A program made the position numbers and the translations under genes. DNA of 64,000 nt, taken from assembly GCF_008831285.2 (NCBI RefSeq), contig NC_045139.1:13188354-13252353 (forward strand). The letters are read 5' to 3'. This DNA is from Nymphaea colorata (taxonomy: Eukaryota > Streptophyta > Magnoliopsida > Nymphaeales > Nymphaeaceae). Below are positions 40,990 to 53,743 of this stretch, piece by piece; the first letter of the stretch is position 1, and every line of letters starts with the position of its first letter. The notes below the pieces were generated by a model that saw nothing but the letters and a program-made list of their open reading frames with translations, did not search any database and was not told where the DNA came from.

Positions 40990-42080
40990 TTTTTGTGTCT
41001 CAAGGCACTGCAAGTGTCTTACTATGCCGGTAGATGGTTTCCTACTTGGATAAGTCCTTTATAAGCTATCTGCAAAGAGTTGGAACCTTTTGAAAGAATC
41101 TACCCATGGTAGCACAGCTACCCAACTTGGCAGCACTAGTCCTTTCCAACATGGAAAGCTTAGAGGAGCGGTCAGTTCATGCCCATGAACAAGTTAGAGG
41201 AAGCATAACCGATTCCTTATCTCTTTGAAATTTAAATGTTAAAAATTGAGACTTTTATCTATGGGATTGAATCGCTTGCTACATACGTATTCGTAGGATG
41301 GGAAGCTTGGAAGAATGGCCCAATTTGAAATAAAGCCTTGCCTCCAAAGTTTAGAGACTGAGAATTGCCCAAAATTGAGGGCAATACCTGATGGATGGAC
41401 TTCGTAAACTGAAACGGGGGACCTTCCTAAGCTCGATCCAACATCCTTGACAAATACGTTGTTAGAGAACATCAGGAAGAAGTTAGAACTGCATGGGTTA
41501 CCCGAAACCAATGCAAGCTGCAGATGTTGGGGACAGCAACAGCATTTAGTCCTGAATTGGCTTTTCAAACTTACTGTCTATTGTGTCCCAAATGGTTGAG
41601 GAACCCGCTACGATAGCAGCTGTCCTACAATACCATCATCTTACTAATTAAGCTTCAATATATGCAGATTTTCTCTAGCAATAGTGCCCAGTATCTAATG
41701 TATCATTCATTATTGTCGTTGAAGTTGTGTGATATTGATTCAGTAGACGGACGTAGTGTGTTCAGAAACTTGGGAAGTAAGATAGATCGGTGAAGTGGAT
41801 TCTTTGCCAGATCAATGGATCCAGCATCTCCGAGATCTGCAAGCGTTGGCAATTGTGGACAGGCCCCAAGCTGACCTACTTGCCTGAATGGTTAGGTGAG
41901 TTATCCCAACTCAGTCACCTGCTGCCGGAGTTGAGGCGTCTGCCGGAGTGGGGTACCGTGATCTCTCACCCAACTTCAGAATTCTATCGTCATACTTCTC
42001 TGCCTTTGTTTTTCCGATTATCTTCTCCACTGCAAATGATAGGCGCCATGCCATGTTCATCAACAAGTGCCATTTCCTTG
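40990..42080 (+). pseudogene. NLR disease-resistance gene fragment (LRR part), broken
   Basis: Leucine-rich repeats of the plant CNL type appear in scattered frames: YAGRWFPTWISPL near 41,020-41,055; VAQLPNLAALVLSNMESLEE at about 41,108-41,170; MGSLEEWPNLK at about 41,298-41,330; LQSLETENCPKLRAIPDGW at about 41,341-41,398; SLPDQWIQHLRDLQALAIVD at about 41,800-41,860; then, in another frame, PKLTYLPEWLGELSQLSHL to about 41,923. Stops and at least two frame changes separate them. No NB-ARC motif (P-loop, GLPL, MHD) was found upstream, so only the LRR end is left. Likely the decayed tail of an intracellular immune receptor. Confidence 0.75.
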
Positions 42081-45000
42081 ATTTGACGTAATCCTAAATT
42101 AACAGGCACCCGACCTGTTAAATTTAAACAAGTCTTTATGAATTTTTAATCTTAAGCTATTACTTGTCAATTCGCTGAGCCAGTCCACGTAGGAACGTTA
42201 GCGTGACCTTGTACTCCACAGTACCTGCAGCAGTGTAGAACGCCTGCCACCATCTATCCTAATCCTATAGCAGTGATTGATGTCATTGCTGTAAATCTAT
42301 ACTGCTGATCCGTCCACATACGTAAAAGTGGAAGTGAGATTAAATTTGGTTGTTTTTTGGTAAGGTGAAGCAAGTTTTATGGATGCCCACTTAACTTAGT
42401 TCACTAATATTTGGTATTACATGCATTAATTTTTCAATCAAACCCCTCTAGCTAATGCATATCTCTCTCACTATAAGCAAGCTTCTCCCTTGTTCAGTTG
42501 GCATAGCAAAGCAAACACTTGGGTGTCTTTCGGCCGTATCGCCGGCACTAGCAACATTTGCACCTGCAGTTGCAGTCCCCTTTAACAAAATGAAATCACC
42601 GTCAGTTACCGCCATAACCTCACAGCTTTACTCATCTGCATGCGGAATCACACAAACTTTCTTTTGTTCAATTACGGGAGAACGTGCTTTTACACATTAA
42701 GATATACAGAAATATGAATAAAATATTGTAAAAGCTAGCCGAGCCCCTCAACATGACCCAGAGCGAACCTGCAGCAGAGGGACCATCGTCCACTTCTGAG
42801 GCGTTTGTTGTGTTTAGCTGATGCGCAGGCAATGAATAATGAAGCATAGCAGAGGGAACAGCCATGCATGACGGCACCATCGCCAATGAAGAAGCAAGAA
42901 GGAAGACAGAACGCCTCAGTCCTACTCATGTTGGTGTATATGTCTCGCTTCCTTGCCAAACCCCAGTTCACGACTCTTCTCCCCTGTTTATGCTCATGCC
43001 ACACATTAGTAACCAAAAGTAGCTCGCACCGGAAAGAAAAAAAAAATTCCGGTACAGCTAATCCCGCTTTGCCTTCAATTCAATAGCTTGACGTTTTTCC
43101 TTTCGTTGGCAGCTGCGTGTCGTCTCTTTGTGACATCGTGTGAAAATTGTTGTCGACATCTGTTTCCTCTGTTTCAAAACAGAGAAGGGATAATGCCATT
43201 CAGTACGTGAATGTGCCCTGTTCTTTCTCCATTGCAGAGCCATCTGTTAATGCTCTTACCATACGGAATGCAGTAGGCATATGGTTATTGGCTGGTATAC
43301 CACCAAATGCTCTTGTTCTTGAAACCTCTCGAGCTCCTTGCACTCCCATGAGATGAGAGAGCACTTACTGTCTTCTCGTGCGGTGCTGAGAATATTCTAA
43401 GCACCTTAATTCCGTTGCTGTTTCAAGCTTATAAACAACAACTGGCAGCACTGATGGCTAGCAAGGGTCGTCAATGGTTCGGTATTTGAAATCCACATCT
43501 GTCTCGTAATTGAATTTATTTTATTTTTTTATGGGATTTCCTGTCACTAATATCCGGTTTTGTTGTTGATCAGAATTCAGCTACTTGTGAAAATATGGGT
43601 TTGATTTTGCATTTTATGTGTCCATATTCGAACTGAAGTTCGAGGCCGAAGAAGAAATATTTGATTAATTGGTAACATAGTAATGTTTGATCCGTAAACA
43701 GTAGGCCAAGGGGTGCCAGATTGGCAATCTTGTCCAATTAACTATACATGCCCATCTCTTATGTAACTTTTTATGTTCATCGAAATTTACATCAAACTCT
43801 TTCTTGACCGCTTTTATTAAATAGAGTAGTTATTGTTGGAAAATAAATATAACTCTTTATAGAATTACAGTTTTTAAAGTAAGATCGAAATGGCAACATT
43901 CTTACTTTTAATTGAAGGTTTCAGTGCGGAAAACCAAATGGGCCTCGCCTGCGTTGATGGACGTTCGTCCTCCCGTCTCTTCCCGCCAAAGCCAAACCCC
44001 ACTCTCCCCCATAGCTTTCCCGGTGCCGGCATTGGATTCCGAGAGTGACCAGTTCGGTATCTAGCGGTCCAAGACATTAGTTCTCTCGGTTGATCCGCAT
44101 GCAGATTCTCAATTTCTCTCCAAAGTAAAGACAGCGGGAAGTGGTGGTCTCTATCTATTTATTGTCACGTGTAGGCATCTCTTCTTCTTGGCCGCTTGTC
44201 GCCCAGCTGGGCCATCCCCAGTGGTATGGAAGGAGGCGACAACCTCCCTTCCAACGGCCTCCAAGGCTTCACCGGTGGCCTTTGTCCATGCACTCCTTAC
44301 CAAACCAAATAAAGAGAGAATTGAAGGAGCCGTCGCCTCCCTTGCGCAATTTCAGCTATGCCCATCAGGGCTTCACCTTCGGCGCCGGTGAAGAGACTCT
44401 TTCTTTGCTGAAAAACAAAAATTTGGTGTAAGGAGGGCTGCCGCCTAGGGGAGGCGGTTGCCCCAGCAGGAGCGGCAATGCTCTGCGGAGCAGTATCGGG
44501 AGGCGGTAACCACTCCCCTTTTTTTCAAAAAAAAAATTGCCCTACAAGGCAAATTTCTTTGGAAAAACCCTCAACGATACCGGCTCATGCCAGGATCGCT
44601 GGTGCCGTGGAGAGGGGGACGGCCCTAGAAGGAGACGCTTGAAATCCTTCGACCAATCTGTTTTCCATTCAATCATACTCCCCGCATGATTGCATCGCGC
44701 AGGTGTAGTTGTTGTATCTGCCGGTATACTATACTGTGAGGCTAGAGGATTTCTCCCTCCAAATACGATGGACAAAACCACAAACGCTTTTATGTATAAT
44801 TCTTGAATTTTCAAGTCCACCTTTGACCTCTCATATGCCTGATGCGGTAACCACACCCATGAAATGATCAAAACTGGACAGAGATCGAGATCCGAATGGT
44901 CGAAAGAAGAGGGAGGGGGATGGCCGAATTTCTTCTTTTTCGGCGAAGGAAGATGTGACTTCGGTTTCCCGAAGAAAATCGGAACATTTCTCTGCCATCC

Positions 45001-45759
45001 TAGTCCTTCCACCGTCAGAAGAATTTTCTCATAAACAATGAAGCTGTCTACACGAAGAAAGAGCTTCATGTGGGCAACCAAAATCCAGGTGGTGAAAGAG
45101 ACTCACGTCTTCTTCTTCTTTCTCCACCCATTGCATGGCAGTGAAAATGCATGCATGCGTCATCGTCAACACTAAAGAACAAGTCGGTTGGTCGAACTTT
45201 GCGCAAGCAGTAAACACCACTCCTCTTAGTCAACACCTATCTGTATAAGTGGCATTAAATTGCTTCACCAGTCTGGGCAGAGGGATAGGACCCGTGAGGA
45301 AGGCTGGTAACGAAGAGAGCGCGTGCTAAGTATTCGATGCTGGTACTGCCTATACTACAGACAGGTTAGAGGCACTGCTACACTTTTATAAATGACTCTG
45401 CCTCGGTCTGCATGAGTTAACTCGATAAACCTTGAAAGGCAGGAAATCAGTGCGCAGGTCACACTTGGGCCTCACCGTCTTCAAGAACGCTAGATGGTTC
45501 GGCAAGCAAATTACAACTCAATATTAGAATTTATTTAATTCACTGTGCATTATTTAGGCTCCCCAAATTTTCATGCATTAAAAATTCATAAGAACTTCCT
45601 TCTAATTTTAAAAGATTCCTTAAAAAGCAAACCCCTTACGACAGAGACCCTAAAGAAACTTGGCAGCAATCGAAAAAATGAGGGTGATTCAGTGATCAAT
45701 ACGTACTTAAAAAGGAAAGGAGCTGCGTCACCCACCATTTCAAGATTTATCATAAACTG
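42081..45759. other. Gene-poor region, nothing recognised
   Basis: No supported gene. Several short frames near 42,455-43,360 give Ala-rich readings on both strands without continuity. A 179-codon frame on the minus strand at 44,542-45,081 is unbroken but matches no family I know; its composition (Pro- and Lys-rich runs) does not argue strongly for coding. The block at 44,190-44,530 is GC-rich, with repeated GAGGCGG/CCGCCTC words. Confidence 0.5.
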
Positions 45760-48700
45760 ATGCAGACCTTCCTACCCATTGGCAGAGAACTGCAGGCCAA
45801 GCGAGGCCGAGAAGACCGAGCTTCCTCGGCCAGGCTTGCGAGCGTCAAGATAGAAGCCACAGAAAGATCAAGGGAGGCTAGCGACAGTCTTAAAGTTGGT
45901 GCAGTGGGCGGAGCATCAACAACCGAGCAGGGACTGAGGGCCGAGGACTCCCAAGCAGATCAAGACCTAGACCCTGCTGAAACAAATTCAAACTTAGAGT
46001 CTAGTCCTACAACCGGGTCCAACGTGGTAGTCTAAGGCCTAACTTAGACAAATTATATAGCTAAGCCTGCACGGGTAAGACTAACTCGATACTGACAGAG
46101 TCTGGGTGGCACCCAGACAAGTCGCCTCCTCGGACTCCCAAGGTTCAAGAGGTTCTAGCTCTTTGAGATGTCTCGTCTCGATTCATTCCCTTTATGCATT
46201 TGCTTATGTTGAGTCATTTCATTTCAGCAAATGTCTCGGTTCATATGCTAGAACTGGTTTTTATTTCAAGTATTTAAACTCTTTTGTAAGTAGATTTTAA
46301 GTATGCAATCTAAGAATCAAGTTGAAGTTTTCGTATGAATTGGCTCTTGCTTCTCTCTTCCCTTCATCGGATTACTGCCGGTGACCAGAATCCCAAAACT
46401 CCAATGCGTAGCTCTCGTTGAAACAAAACAGGTTTGAAGACGTTCCTTGAGGCCACCGGAAATCCTCTTGGAGCACATTCTTCCTACGCACAAATTCTCC
46501 GACCGAATCATCATCGTCTCATGGTGCAACTTCTTCATTCTCGGAAGGAGTTAGAGGCTGGAGAAGAATCACGTGAAGGCTTAGAGGAGAGCGACTCGTG
46601 GCTCTAGTCGCCTAGTACCCAAGTGCACGCTCCAGCTGCTAGAGATTGAGGTTAGTACTGAATTCATCTCCTGGTTCCTTCCCTCTCGAGCAGAATTTAG
46701 GATAGGTTAAGATCGGCCCTAGTAAGCATCTTGATCTCTGCCCAAAGCCAGAGAAAGAGACGTCAAAAGGAAGATTGCGGCCTAGTCTTACAGGCTTTTT
46801 TCACGGTGAGAAACCGAGAGAAATCGTCAGATTCCATTGGTAGAAGGCCAATCGGAATTCAGCGACTTGGTCAGCTGATCATCTTGAAATCACGTCCATG
46901 GCAGCAGCAGTCCAATCCTAATCCAATCGCAAAGTTGCTGTTGAAAAGGAGATAGGTTTTTCCTTAGCCGAATACCCAAAAACAAGCAAAACAGTGTTCA
47001 CGGCTTGGCGAAAACAATCCAACATCTAGGCAGAAGTTGCAGGTGAAATCTGTAGCAATCGAGGGCGCGTTTCACTCTTGAAGATATCCCAGTAGCGTTG
47101 CCCAGATCTCAGCAACCTCCCCACCAAGTTTCAGGCAAATCCGACCAGCCATCTCGAAGAAATCACTCCCGGTCGGAATTCAGCTTGTTATCGCCGAAAA
47201 ACAGATCGCTGCTACTTTTTCGATCGGGTTCTGGTCAAGCTCGATCAATTCCGTTAATTCCTGAATTGCCCATGGTAAGTTTGATTCATTATTAAAGTAA
47301 TATTTAATTGGTAAGGGCAGTCCAATCAATTGGGCTTTAATCCGAATTAAGGATAGGGCGTGGGCTGTGACCGTTACACACCACAGCTCCCTCTTGAGCT
47401 CCTCGTCTTAAAGGCGGGGGTTACAATTCCTCAAGGCGCCATCCTCCTCAACCGTTCATCCTCCACGTGGCATCCATCCAGCACGCCAACGCCACCTCAT
47501 CTCCAACGCATGATCAGCACCTCCTTCACTTCATTGCACACTCCACTTCGCCATCATTGAGAGTTAAGGAAGTAAGTCCTCACTCTCGTAGCTAGGAGCC
47601 TTTCGCATACCTTCACCCCTTCAACCCTCATAACCGACCCTAGCTTCATTAGTTCTAGCCTTAACCTCACTTAGCCCCTCCATCTCGTCATTACCCATCA
47701 CCCCTCACCATTAGTGAACCCCATCGTTCGCATGACCCTTAGCTACCCTATAGCCGTAACCGCTCCTAATCATTAGTGAGCCACCTCTCCTCATTATTTA
47801 GCCAACTCCCTCGCACAACCCTTCACCTAGCTCTAAACCATAACAGATTTTTTAGACATTAATCCTCCTCCCCCGGATTACCCAACCTAATCCAATACCG
47901 TTGTACCTTGATCGAGTTCACCCGAGCTCACCTAACCCACCTAGCCTATCTCGATTCCTCATCAACCGTGAGAGAAACCAGAATAACAAGGCCAGGAAAC
48001 GGACCCCAACCCTTCCAACTAGACCTAGCTCACTTACTGAACCCGAGCCTACCTAAACCTACCTCGAGCTCATCTCCTCATCCCGAGCTCGGCCTATTCC
48101 CCTTGGAGTCCATTAGCTAGGATCTTCTCCAAGGTCTCTTACGTGATCAGCCCATCGCTCCTGCTCGGCTTTGGCATCATCTTGCGGCCAGCTTTGCCGC
48201 CACTCCTGCCTACCGTAGCCGACCAGCAACAGCAGGTGCCAAGGCGACCTCGGCCAGGCGGGCTGAGCCCCTGCCACCCACCGGGCGTCCTACTTACCAC
48301 TGCCACTGCACCTGGCTGACCGAGGCCAGCCGTTTCCACATTCATCCTCGGCGACGCGACCCTCACTTTCAGCGCTATCGCCCAGCACTGCCGAGATTTC
48401 TACTCGGCCTACCAGCTGCCTTCATCAACGTCCTAGTCCTGCATCACTGAATCCTCTTCGGCTAGGCGGGCCTAGCCAGCACTCCACTTCCTTGCTGTGA
48501 TATCCGAGAGTGGCTTAGCCACTAGTATTCTCTCATATCCTTGTGCTGATTAAGCCGATTTCTCGTCGGCTAGGTAACTTCTCAACATCCTATAGAACGG
48601 GTGTAATTGCTTTTCTAAACCAGGCTCTAGCCATTCGCTACTGTCGGTAGTCCCTCCAAGGCACCTTGCCAAGGATAGGGCTGCGGGTAGCTAGACTACC

Positions 48701-49030
48701 AAAGAGAAAGGGCGTGGTTAGGCCGTTTTAGGGATTACATGAATTGTTTGTGAATGAATAATGAGTGAGTTGTAAGATCAAAATCTGTATCGCTCACGTT
48801 TGTACAAGCCTTGATCCCTTCAGTGCTGTAGTAGGATTTAATCCTTGGGTTCGGGAAAACATTCTTGTATCCTTGTCATAGGGTAATATTAAGCCGGGGT
48901 TGCTATCCGACGGAGATAAGTTATGTAAATATAATTTGTTTTGTGTTAGTCTTGGCTCTCACGAGTAGTGAAGGATACAAGTAAATATACTCGGGCGTGA
49001 ATTTGTCAAGCCAGAGGATCCCCACCATAA
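45760..49030. other. Probable unassigned repetitive element region
   Basis: Unlike its surroundings, this stretch is GC-richer and has recurring CTCGGC/GCCGAG and GGCTAGGCGGGC words at both ends (about 45,790-45,840 and 48,160-48,580). The middle, about 46,380-47,280, has the feel of a transcribed plant LTR or leader (CATGGTAAGTTT splice-donor-like site at about 47,272). No reverse transcriptase, integrase, gag or transposase motif was recognised, and ends or target duplications were not found, so class and borders are open. Confidence 0.3.
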
Positions 49031-49479
49031 ACACAAGAAATGTAACAGTTTAATACGAATAAAAAAACATGTTGTTGCTATTGGCCTACACGTATGCGCT
49101 CATTCGTGCAAACGCACTACAAAAGTCTCAAATTAGTAGGAAAATTTGCCGCATGCTTACTACCGAGCAACAAAAGGTTCATCCACAAGTATATAAATCA
49201 CCACCATCAGGAACAATAATTAGTAATAAGATAACTCTTTTTGAACAAATCTTTGTGTTTTCCCGTTCATTTTTTTTTTTGGGATTTGGAGAGCATTTTC
49301 AGTTTCGACCATTCACATTTTTCGTTTTCTACAAGTGAAAGGGACGACCAAAACAAAAGAAGAACATGAACACGATACAGAGAAAAATAAAAGGAAGCGA
49401 TTTTCAACACAACCAACGTCGTGAATTAGTGAGGAAAATGGATGAAATGTGCTTTTGAAATGGAAAGAGGGGAAAACGA

Positions 49480-49911
49480 TCATTCTCTCTCCGAGGGGTT
49501 CCTCCAGAAGCCCGTATACAGTTTAACCCACGCCTCGTCGTCCATGGGCGACACGTCCGTCTTTGGCAATTGGTGGGGCAACGCACCTGGAACGGAGGAC
49601 TTGGGCGGCACAGGGTGGACCTGCGAGAGCACCAGATCTTCCCGCTTCCTCTCTTGCAGGAGCCCCGGCTTCTTCTTCCCGGTGATACGCCTTTTCTTCT
49701 TCTTCTTCAAGGCCCTCCTACACAAACCGACTGGCAGCTTAACCACGGCGAGTACCAAAAGGTTGACCAGGCCACATGGGCAGCAGCAGCAAACGGCCAC
49801 GCACTCGGCAGTGGTGCCACCGGCAACCTCCGCGAAATGAGCGCAGGCCGGAGGTTCCTTCTTTAACAACGATTGCCGCCGGTCCACCGGGCGGCGCGGG
49901 AGCTGCGTCAT
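49480..49911 (-). CDS. Small plant-specific Cys-rich conserved protein
   Basis: Single exon, 143 residues. The core AECVAVCCCCPCGLVNLLVL followed by VVKLPVGLCRRALKKKKKRR (residues about 35-75) is a recurring signature of a plant family of unknown function: a Cys cluster on a short hydrophobic segment, then a Lys/Arg run. The C-terminal WVKLYTGFWRNPSERE resembles the GTGFWRSPSQRE ending I recall from the same family. The Cys cluster beside a hydrophobic helix could be acylated and membrane-bound; that is inference. The ATG at 49,911 is the first in frame and leaves a short leader-like N-terminus. Function unknown. Confidence 0.75.
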   Translation of the reverse strand: MTQLPRRPVDRRQSLLKKEPPACAHFAEVAGGTTAECVAVCCCCPCGLVNLLVLAVVKLPVGLCRRALKKKKKRRITGKKKPGLLQERKREDLVLSQVHPVPPKSSVPGALPHQLPKTDVSPMDDEAWVKLYTGFWRNPSERE

Positions 49912-51658
49912 CCCAACGCCGCACGCGTCGGACCGGCTTCTGGATTCCCAATTCCCAAAGGGGCGGAGTAGTGCTCGTCCTCCTGTTTCTGTTTTGGAGG
50001 GGAGGGATGAAGAGAAAGGGAGGTGTCTTTTGCTCGGGGCCTAGGAGAAGGCCATCGGTGGGCATGGGGGTTAGAGCACGGCGGGGGAAAGGGAGGTGGG
50101 GAACTTGGCCTGCCCCACGCTCAGTCGGTGCATCATTCGTCCTCCGCCGCGAAAGTCATGGGAGACGACGGCCTGTGAATGTGGCGATTGATAATCAAAG
50201 AGGTGGGCGGAGCCCTCGGACGCTTTGCCATTTACGGACCAACTCACGCGTTTCGACGGTTTCTCTCTCAAGGTGCGTTTTGGAAGGGAGAGAGAGAGAG
50301 CGGAAGGTCTTCGTCAGCCCCGAAAGCGGGGAGGCCTTCAATATCGGGAAAGCAAGCTGACTGAGAAATCCCCATCGGTCTGAATTTTAATTTTAAAAAA
50401 GATGACCCTTCTAATTTTGGATCAATTTAAAACCGTCTATTTAATTGTAAAAAGGCGACCGTCCTGACGCGATTACAGCAGACAAAGAAGATGAGACCAT
50501 CCATCTGAATATATATATATATATAAATGGTCACATGGTACCTGCTATACAAGAGGATGATTTCTTCGTTTTTTGTTTCTTACAGATTTTAATTTCTGAT
50601 GAATGCACAGTGCATGTCTATAACCAAAATGGGGGCAATTTTGGATGTATAGGTCTGTTAAAGGTTTCCAAATTTAATGGCCTTACCTTCTTCCGTAGGT
50701 TGTATAATAAGATCTAAAACAATGCATTTCTCTCTTTTTCTTCTCTCCAGATTTTTCAACGTCCGACGTCCGTCTATGTGCTTAGATTATTGAAGAAATG
50801 CTTGAAATACATCTAAATGACCATTTCCCCCCAAGATTTTGGCGATAAGTTTTTAAAAATTATTACCAATATAGTGCAGTTCGTTTAGAATTATATATGA
50901 CCAATTCCCATTAGTGTATATAATTTTGAATGGCCTGGTAGTGGAAGGGGAAAATCGAGAAGCTGGATTCCTCAGGTGGCCGTTTGGAGGACCTCTCACA
51001 ACGATGCATGCATCAATCAGGGACATGTGTGTGATTAAAGGCTGCGCCCGCCCTTCGGGATTCAGCTTAATTTATCGGGGAAAATTTGGTGTAGCACTTT
51101 TGGTTGATGAGCAAAAATCTTACGTTTACTTCAAAAATGACATGTTTTGTTGCTAATTGCGTCCATCAATGAACGTTCAACGACTTTCTTATAAGGTTGG
51201 TAAGGTTATATTATCCCCAAATTCCCCTATCCAATTTAAAAATCGATCCATGCTTCATCAGATATCAAGCCAACCCTCCGAGTAGATCTGAAAAGGCCGG
51301 TTTCTCTACCATGTACTTTGATTTGATTTTACCCGGTGTACGAACCAAGTGTTTCTTCTATGGGGGCGGAGTCTGCTGCGTGTTCATCAATTGTTAACAA
51401 GCAAGCTCAAATCGAAAATCAGAATAGACGGAGAATCATCACCCATGGGAATGGATACAAAAGCTAGCAAGAAAGCAGCGAAGAAAGAAAACGATGAACA
51501 AGGAAGGAGTGCAATATGCCTACAATGACAGCCTAGGGTGCATGGTCATTTTTCTCGCACGCGCGCAAGTTTCTGAAAAGTTTGGGGGATTTTCCTTTTC
51601 CAGGTTCGTGCTCTTGCGACCTGTAACGAAACAAGGAGGCAGCGAGGCAGAGGGCGCG
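49912..51658. other. Intergenic, no gene seen
   Basis: GC-rich up to about 50,340 (promoter and leader side of the small Cys-rich gene), then AT-rich with a short (TA)n at about 50,508-50,524. A 194-codon plus-strand frame at 49,776-50,360 runs opposite the gene and its promoter and looks like chance in GC-rich DNA. Confidence 0.6.
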
Positions 51659-52173
51659 TCAATGCAAGAGTCCCCTCTTGATACGGTCTTCTCTCATCCC
51701 TCTGTACAAGGCCACCCTGTTGAGGGGCATACCTGGCGGAACGTCCCCGCCCTCGTGTTCTCGTTCGTTGATCGCAGGAAGCCGGCTGCTCGTCATCTTG
51801 GGTCGGCGCTTCCTGTAGGCCTGGTTATCGGAAGAAGGTTCGAGGACGTCGTCCGCGAATCTCACTCTCTTGATCTTCGGCCGACGTTTTTTCTGTGCTG
51901 CGGAATCCATTTAATATGAACAACAACCAACAGAGAGAAGCAATCAATACTACTGTAGGAATAATAATAACAATTAAAGGATCAGGACGCACAAAATTGA
52001 GAAGGCAATGTTTCTTCGTCGTCGTTAACGAGAAGGTTTTTACCCAATTCGCGTCGTATCTGGTTGTTGAAATCGGAGACGAGTTGCTGATGTGCCTTCA
52101 GGGCGACGTAGAAGATGCCGCCGGAAAGTGCAAGGAGCGACACGAAGCCCATGGCACGAGAGATGACGATCAT
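51659..52173 (-). CDS. Small membrane-anchored VRFADDV-motif protein, unknown function
   Basis: Two exons, 52173-52044 and 51897-51659, give 122 residues; the join (TTG G|CA CAG) keeps the frame. Residues about 8-28 form one transmembrane helix (GFVSLLALSGGIFYVALK), then HQQLVSDFNNQIRREL, a Lys/Arg patch leading into KRVRFADDV (about 53-61), and a C-terminal MPLNRVALYRGMREDRIKR. This order, helix then K-VRFADDV then MPANR-ALY-GILRDR, is that of a small plant family of unknown function. Each exon alone gives a plausible but truncated protein. The first ATG chosen (52,173) sits just before the helix; an in-frame ATG at 52,227 would add 18 residues. Confidence 0.75.
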
Positions 52174-53501
52174 CGTTAACCCAGCTCTGAGTATTAAAGG
52201 GGGAGGGAGGCAAGGGTGGTCAATCATCCAAAGGGGGTGGACTTAATGGTGTATCAAGAATGAATGTGAGAGTTTTGATTCTGTGATTTTGGAGGAGAGG
52301 ACTGCAGGGTGGTCGGTCAATCGTCTCCTTCCTTCTCCTCTCTTTTGTTTCGCTTTTCAACCAACCGCCCAGCGTAACGGTTTCAGTTACAAAGGAGGAG
52401 GGACGGCTGATTGACTTGCGGGTGGTGGCCCCACCCCATCTCAAAAATCTAAAATAAAATAAGGAAATTGGAAGGGAACGTGACAAGATGAAAAAAGGCA
52501 AAAAAAACCAAATTATAATTACAAACGAATAGGTCTGGATCCAAATAAGACGAAACTCTCATAACCACTTCTCTTCTTCTGTTTCCGACACAAACACTTC
52601 ATCTCAGCTGCCAAATGTTTGGATTACGCATATTCGGCTTGATTATACTCTCATTTCATGTGTTTTGGGTGTGGCAAGAGAAAAAGGGTTTTATGGGCTT
52701 GCCTTTGAAGTTTAGGTCGGGTTTGAACTCAAAATGGGTTGACTCGTGGCTTCATCAGAGATTGGAGAATGGGCTTCGGATTCGGTTTATGGGTGTCTCT
52801 GGACTCTGTCCGCCGGCGACTGCATGGCGCCGGCGGCACGGGGGCATCCGGCGGTAGGCAGGGGGCATCAGATGGTTCAGTGACCTGGCTGGCAGTGTCC
52901 TGTGGCGGTCGATGAGTGTGGTCTGGGAGCATCGATGCAGATTGGGAAGAAAGAATCCCGCCGGCTGCATTGGTAGGCTGCAACAGTCGTCGATTCCAAA
53001 AAACTACTCTGCATTTCTTTTCTCCTCTGGGGAAAGAAAGTGTATCTTTCTAAAATGTGGCTCCCTCATGGGAATTACACATGATAGATAGTTTGCTAAA
53101 CTCAAATAAGTATGCCCTTTCATTCGGCATGCGACATGTTTCCAACTCCTTTTTTTTACATTGAAGTGTATGAGCTATGGATTCCCGTGAAGGTCTTAGC
53201 TGGTTCACTAAAATCCGTCCCATACACATTTCCCATTTAGTCTTGTACACATTTCCCTCTGATTAACGCATTAGCGAGTGACCGAGAGCCTGCTGTATTT
53301 AGAAAACATGTCCTGCCATTTTTTTTAAGCATCAAAGAATTATTTAACCTTTGGGGCTCGCCTGTGGCTTACTATTTGCATTACCCTCAATGATCAAACT
53401 AATCATCAAGGCATCCTTTTTAACAAATTTTGCGCATACCTTAATGATCGATACAAGTATTTGTCTTCATATTCACGAACATCTTGATGTTGCCCTTTCT
53501 G

Positions 53502-53537
<36 letters not shown>

Positions 53538-53743
53538 GAGGCCTTCAGTTCTTTGGAGGTGTACATTAGAAGGTCGGATTTTAAATCCCTGCCATCCTCG
53601 TTAAATATCTACTTTAATCTATTATGTGGGAAAAACAAGAAATCTAGAGAAAGAATAACAGTGACGTTTTCAATCTCAACTGTTGTAATGACAGAGTTCT
53701 CATCTATTTTCAGATGAAAGGAGCCTGGGGTTTTCTCCCCAGT
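52174..53743. other. Intergenic, no gene seen
   Basis: Promoter side of the small gene, then downstream flank of the sucrose-phosphatase gene. A (CT)n run of about 14 units lies at about 53,506-53,534. Nothing else recognised. Confidence 0.6.

Noticed and set aside
42455-43356. Ala-rich frames on both strands that look like pieces of one protein
   Set aside because: The readings do not join through credible splice sites and match no family I can name.
49776-50360. 194-codon plus-strand frame opposite the small Cys-rich gene
   Set aside because: It overlaps the gene's start and promoter in GC-rich DNA and has Arg-rich, repetitive composition.
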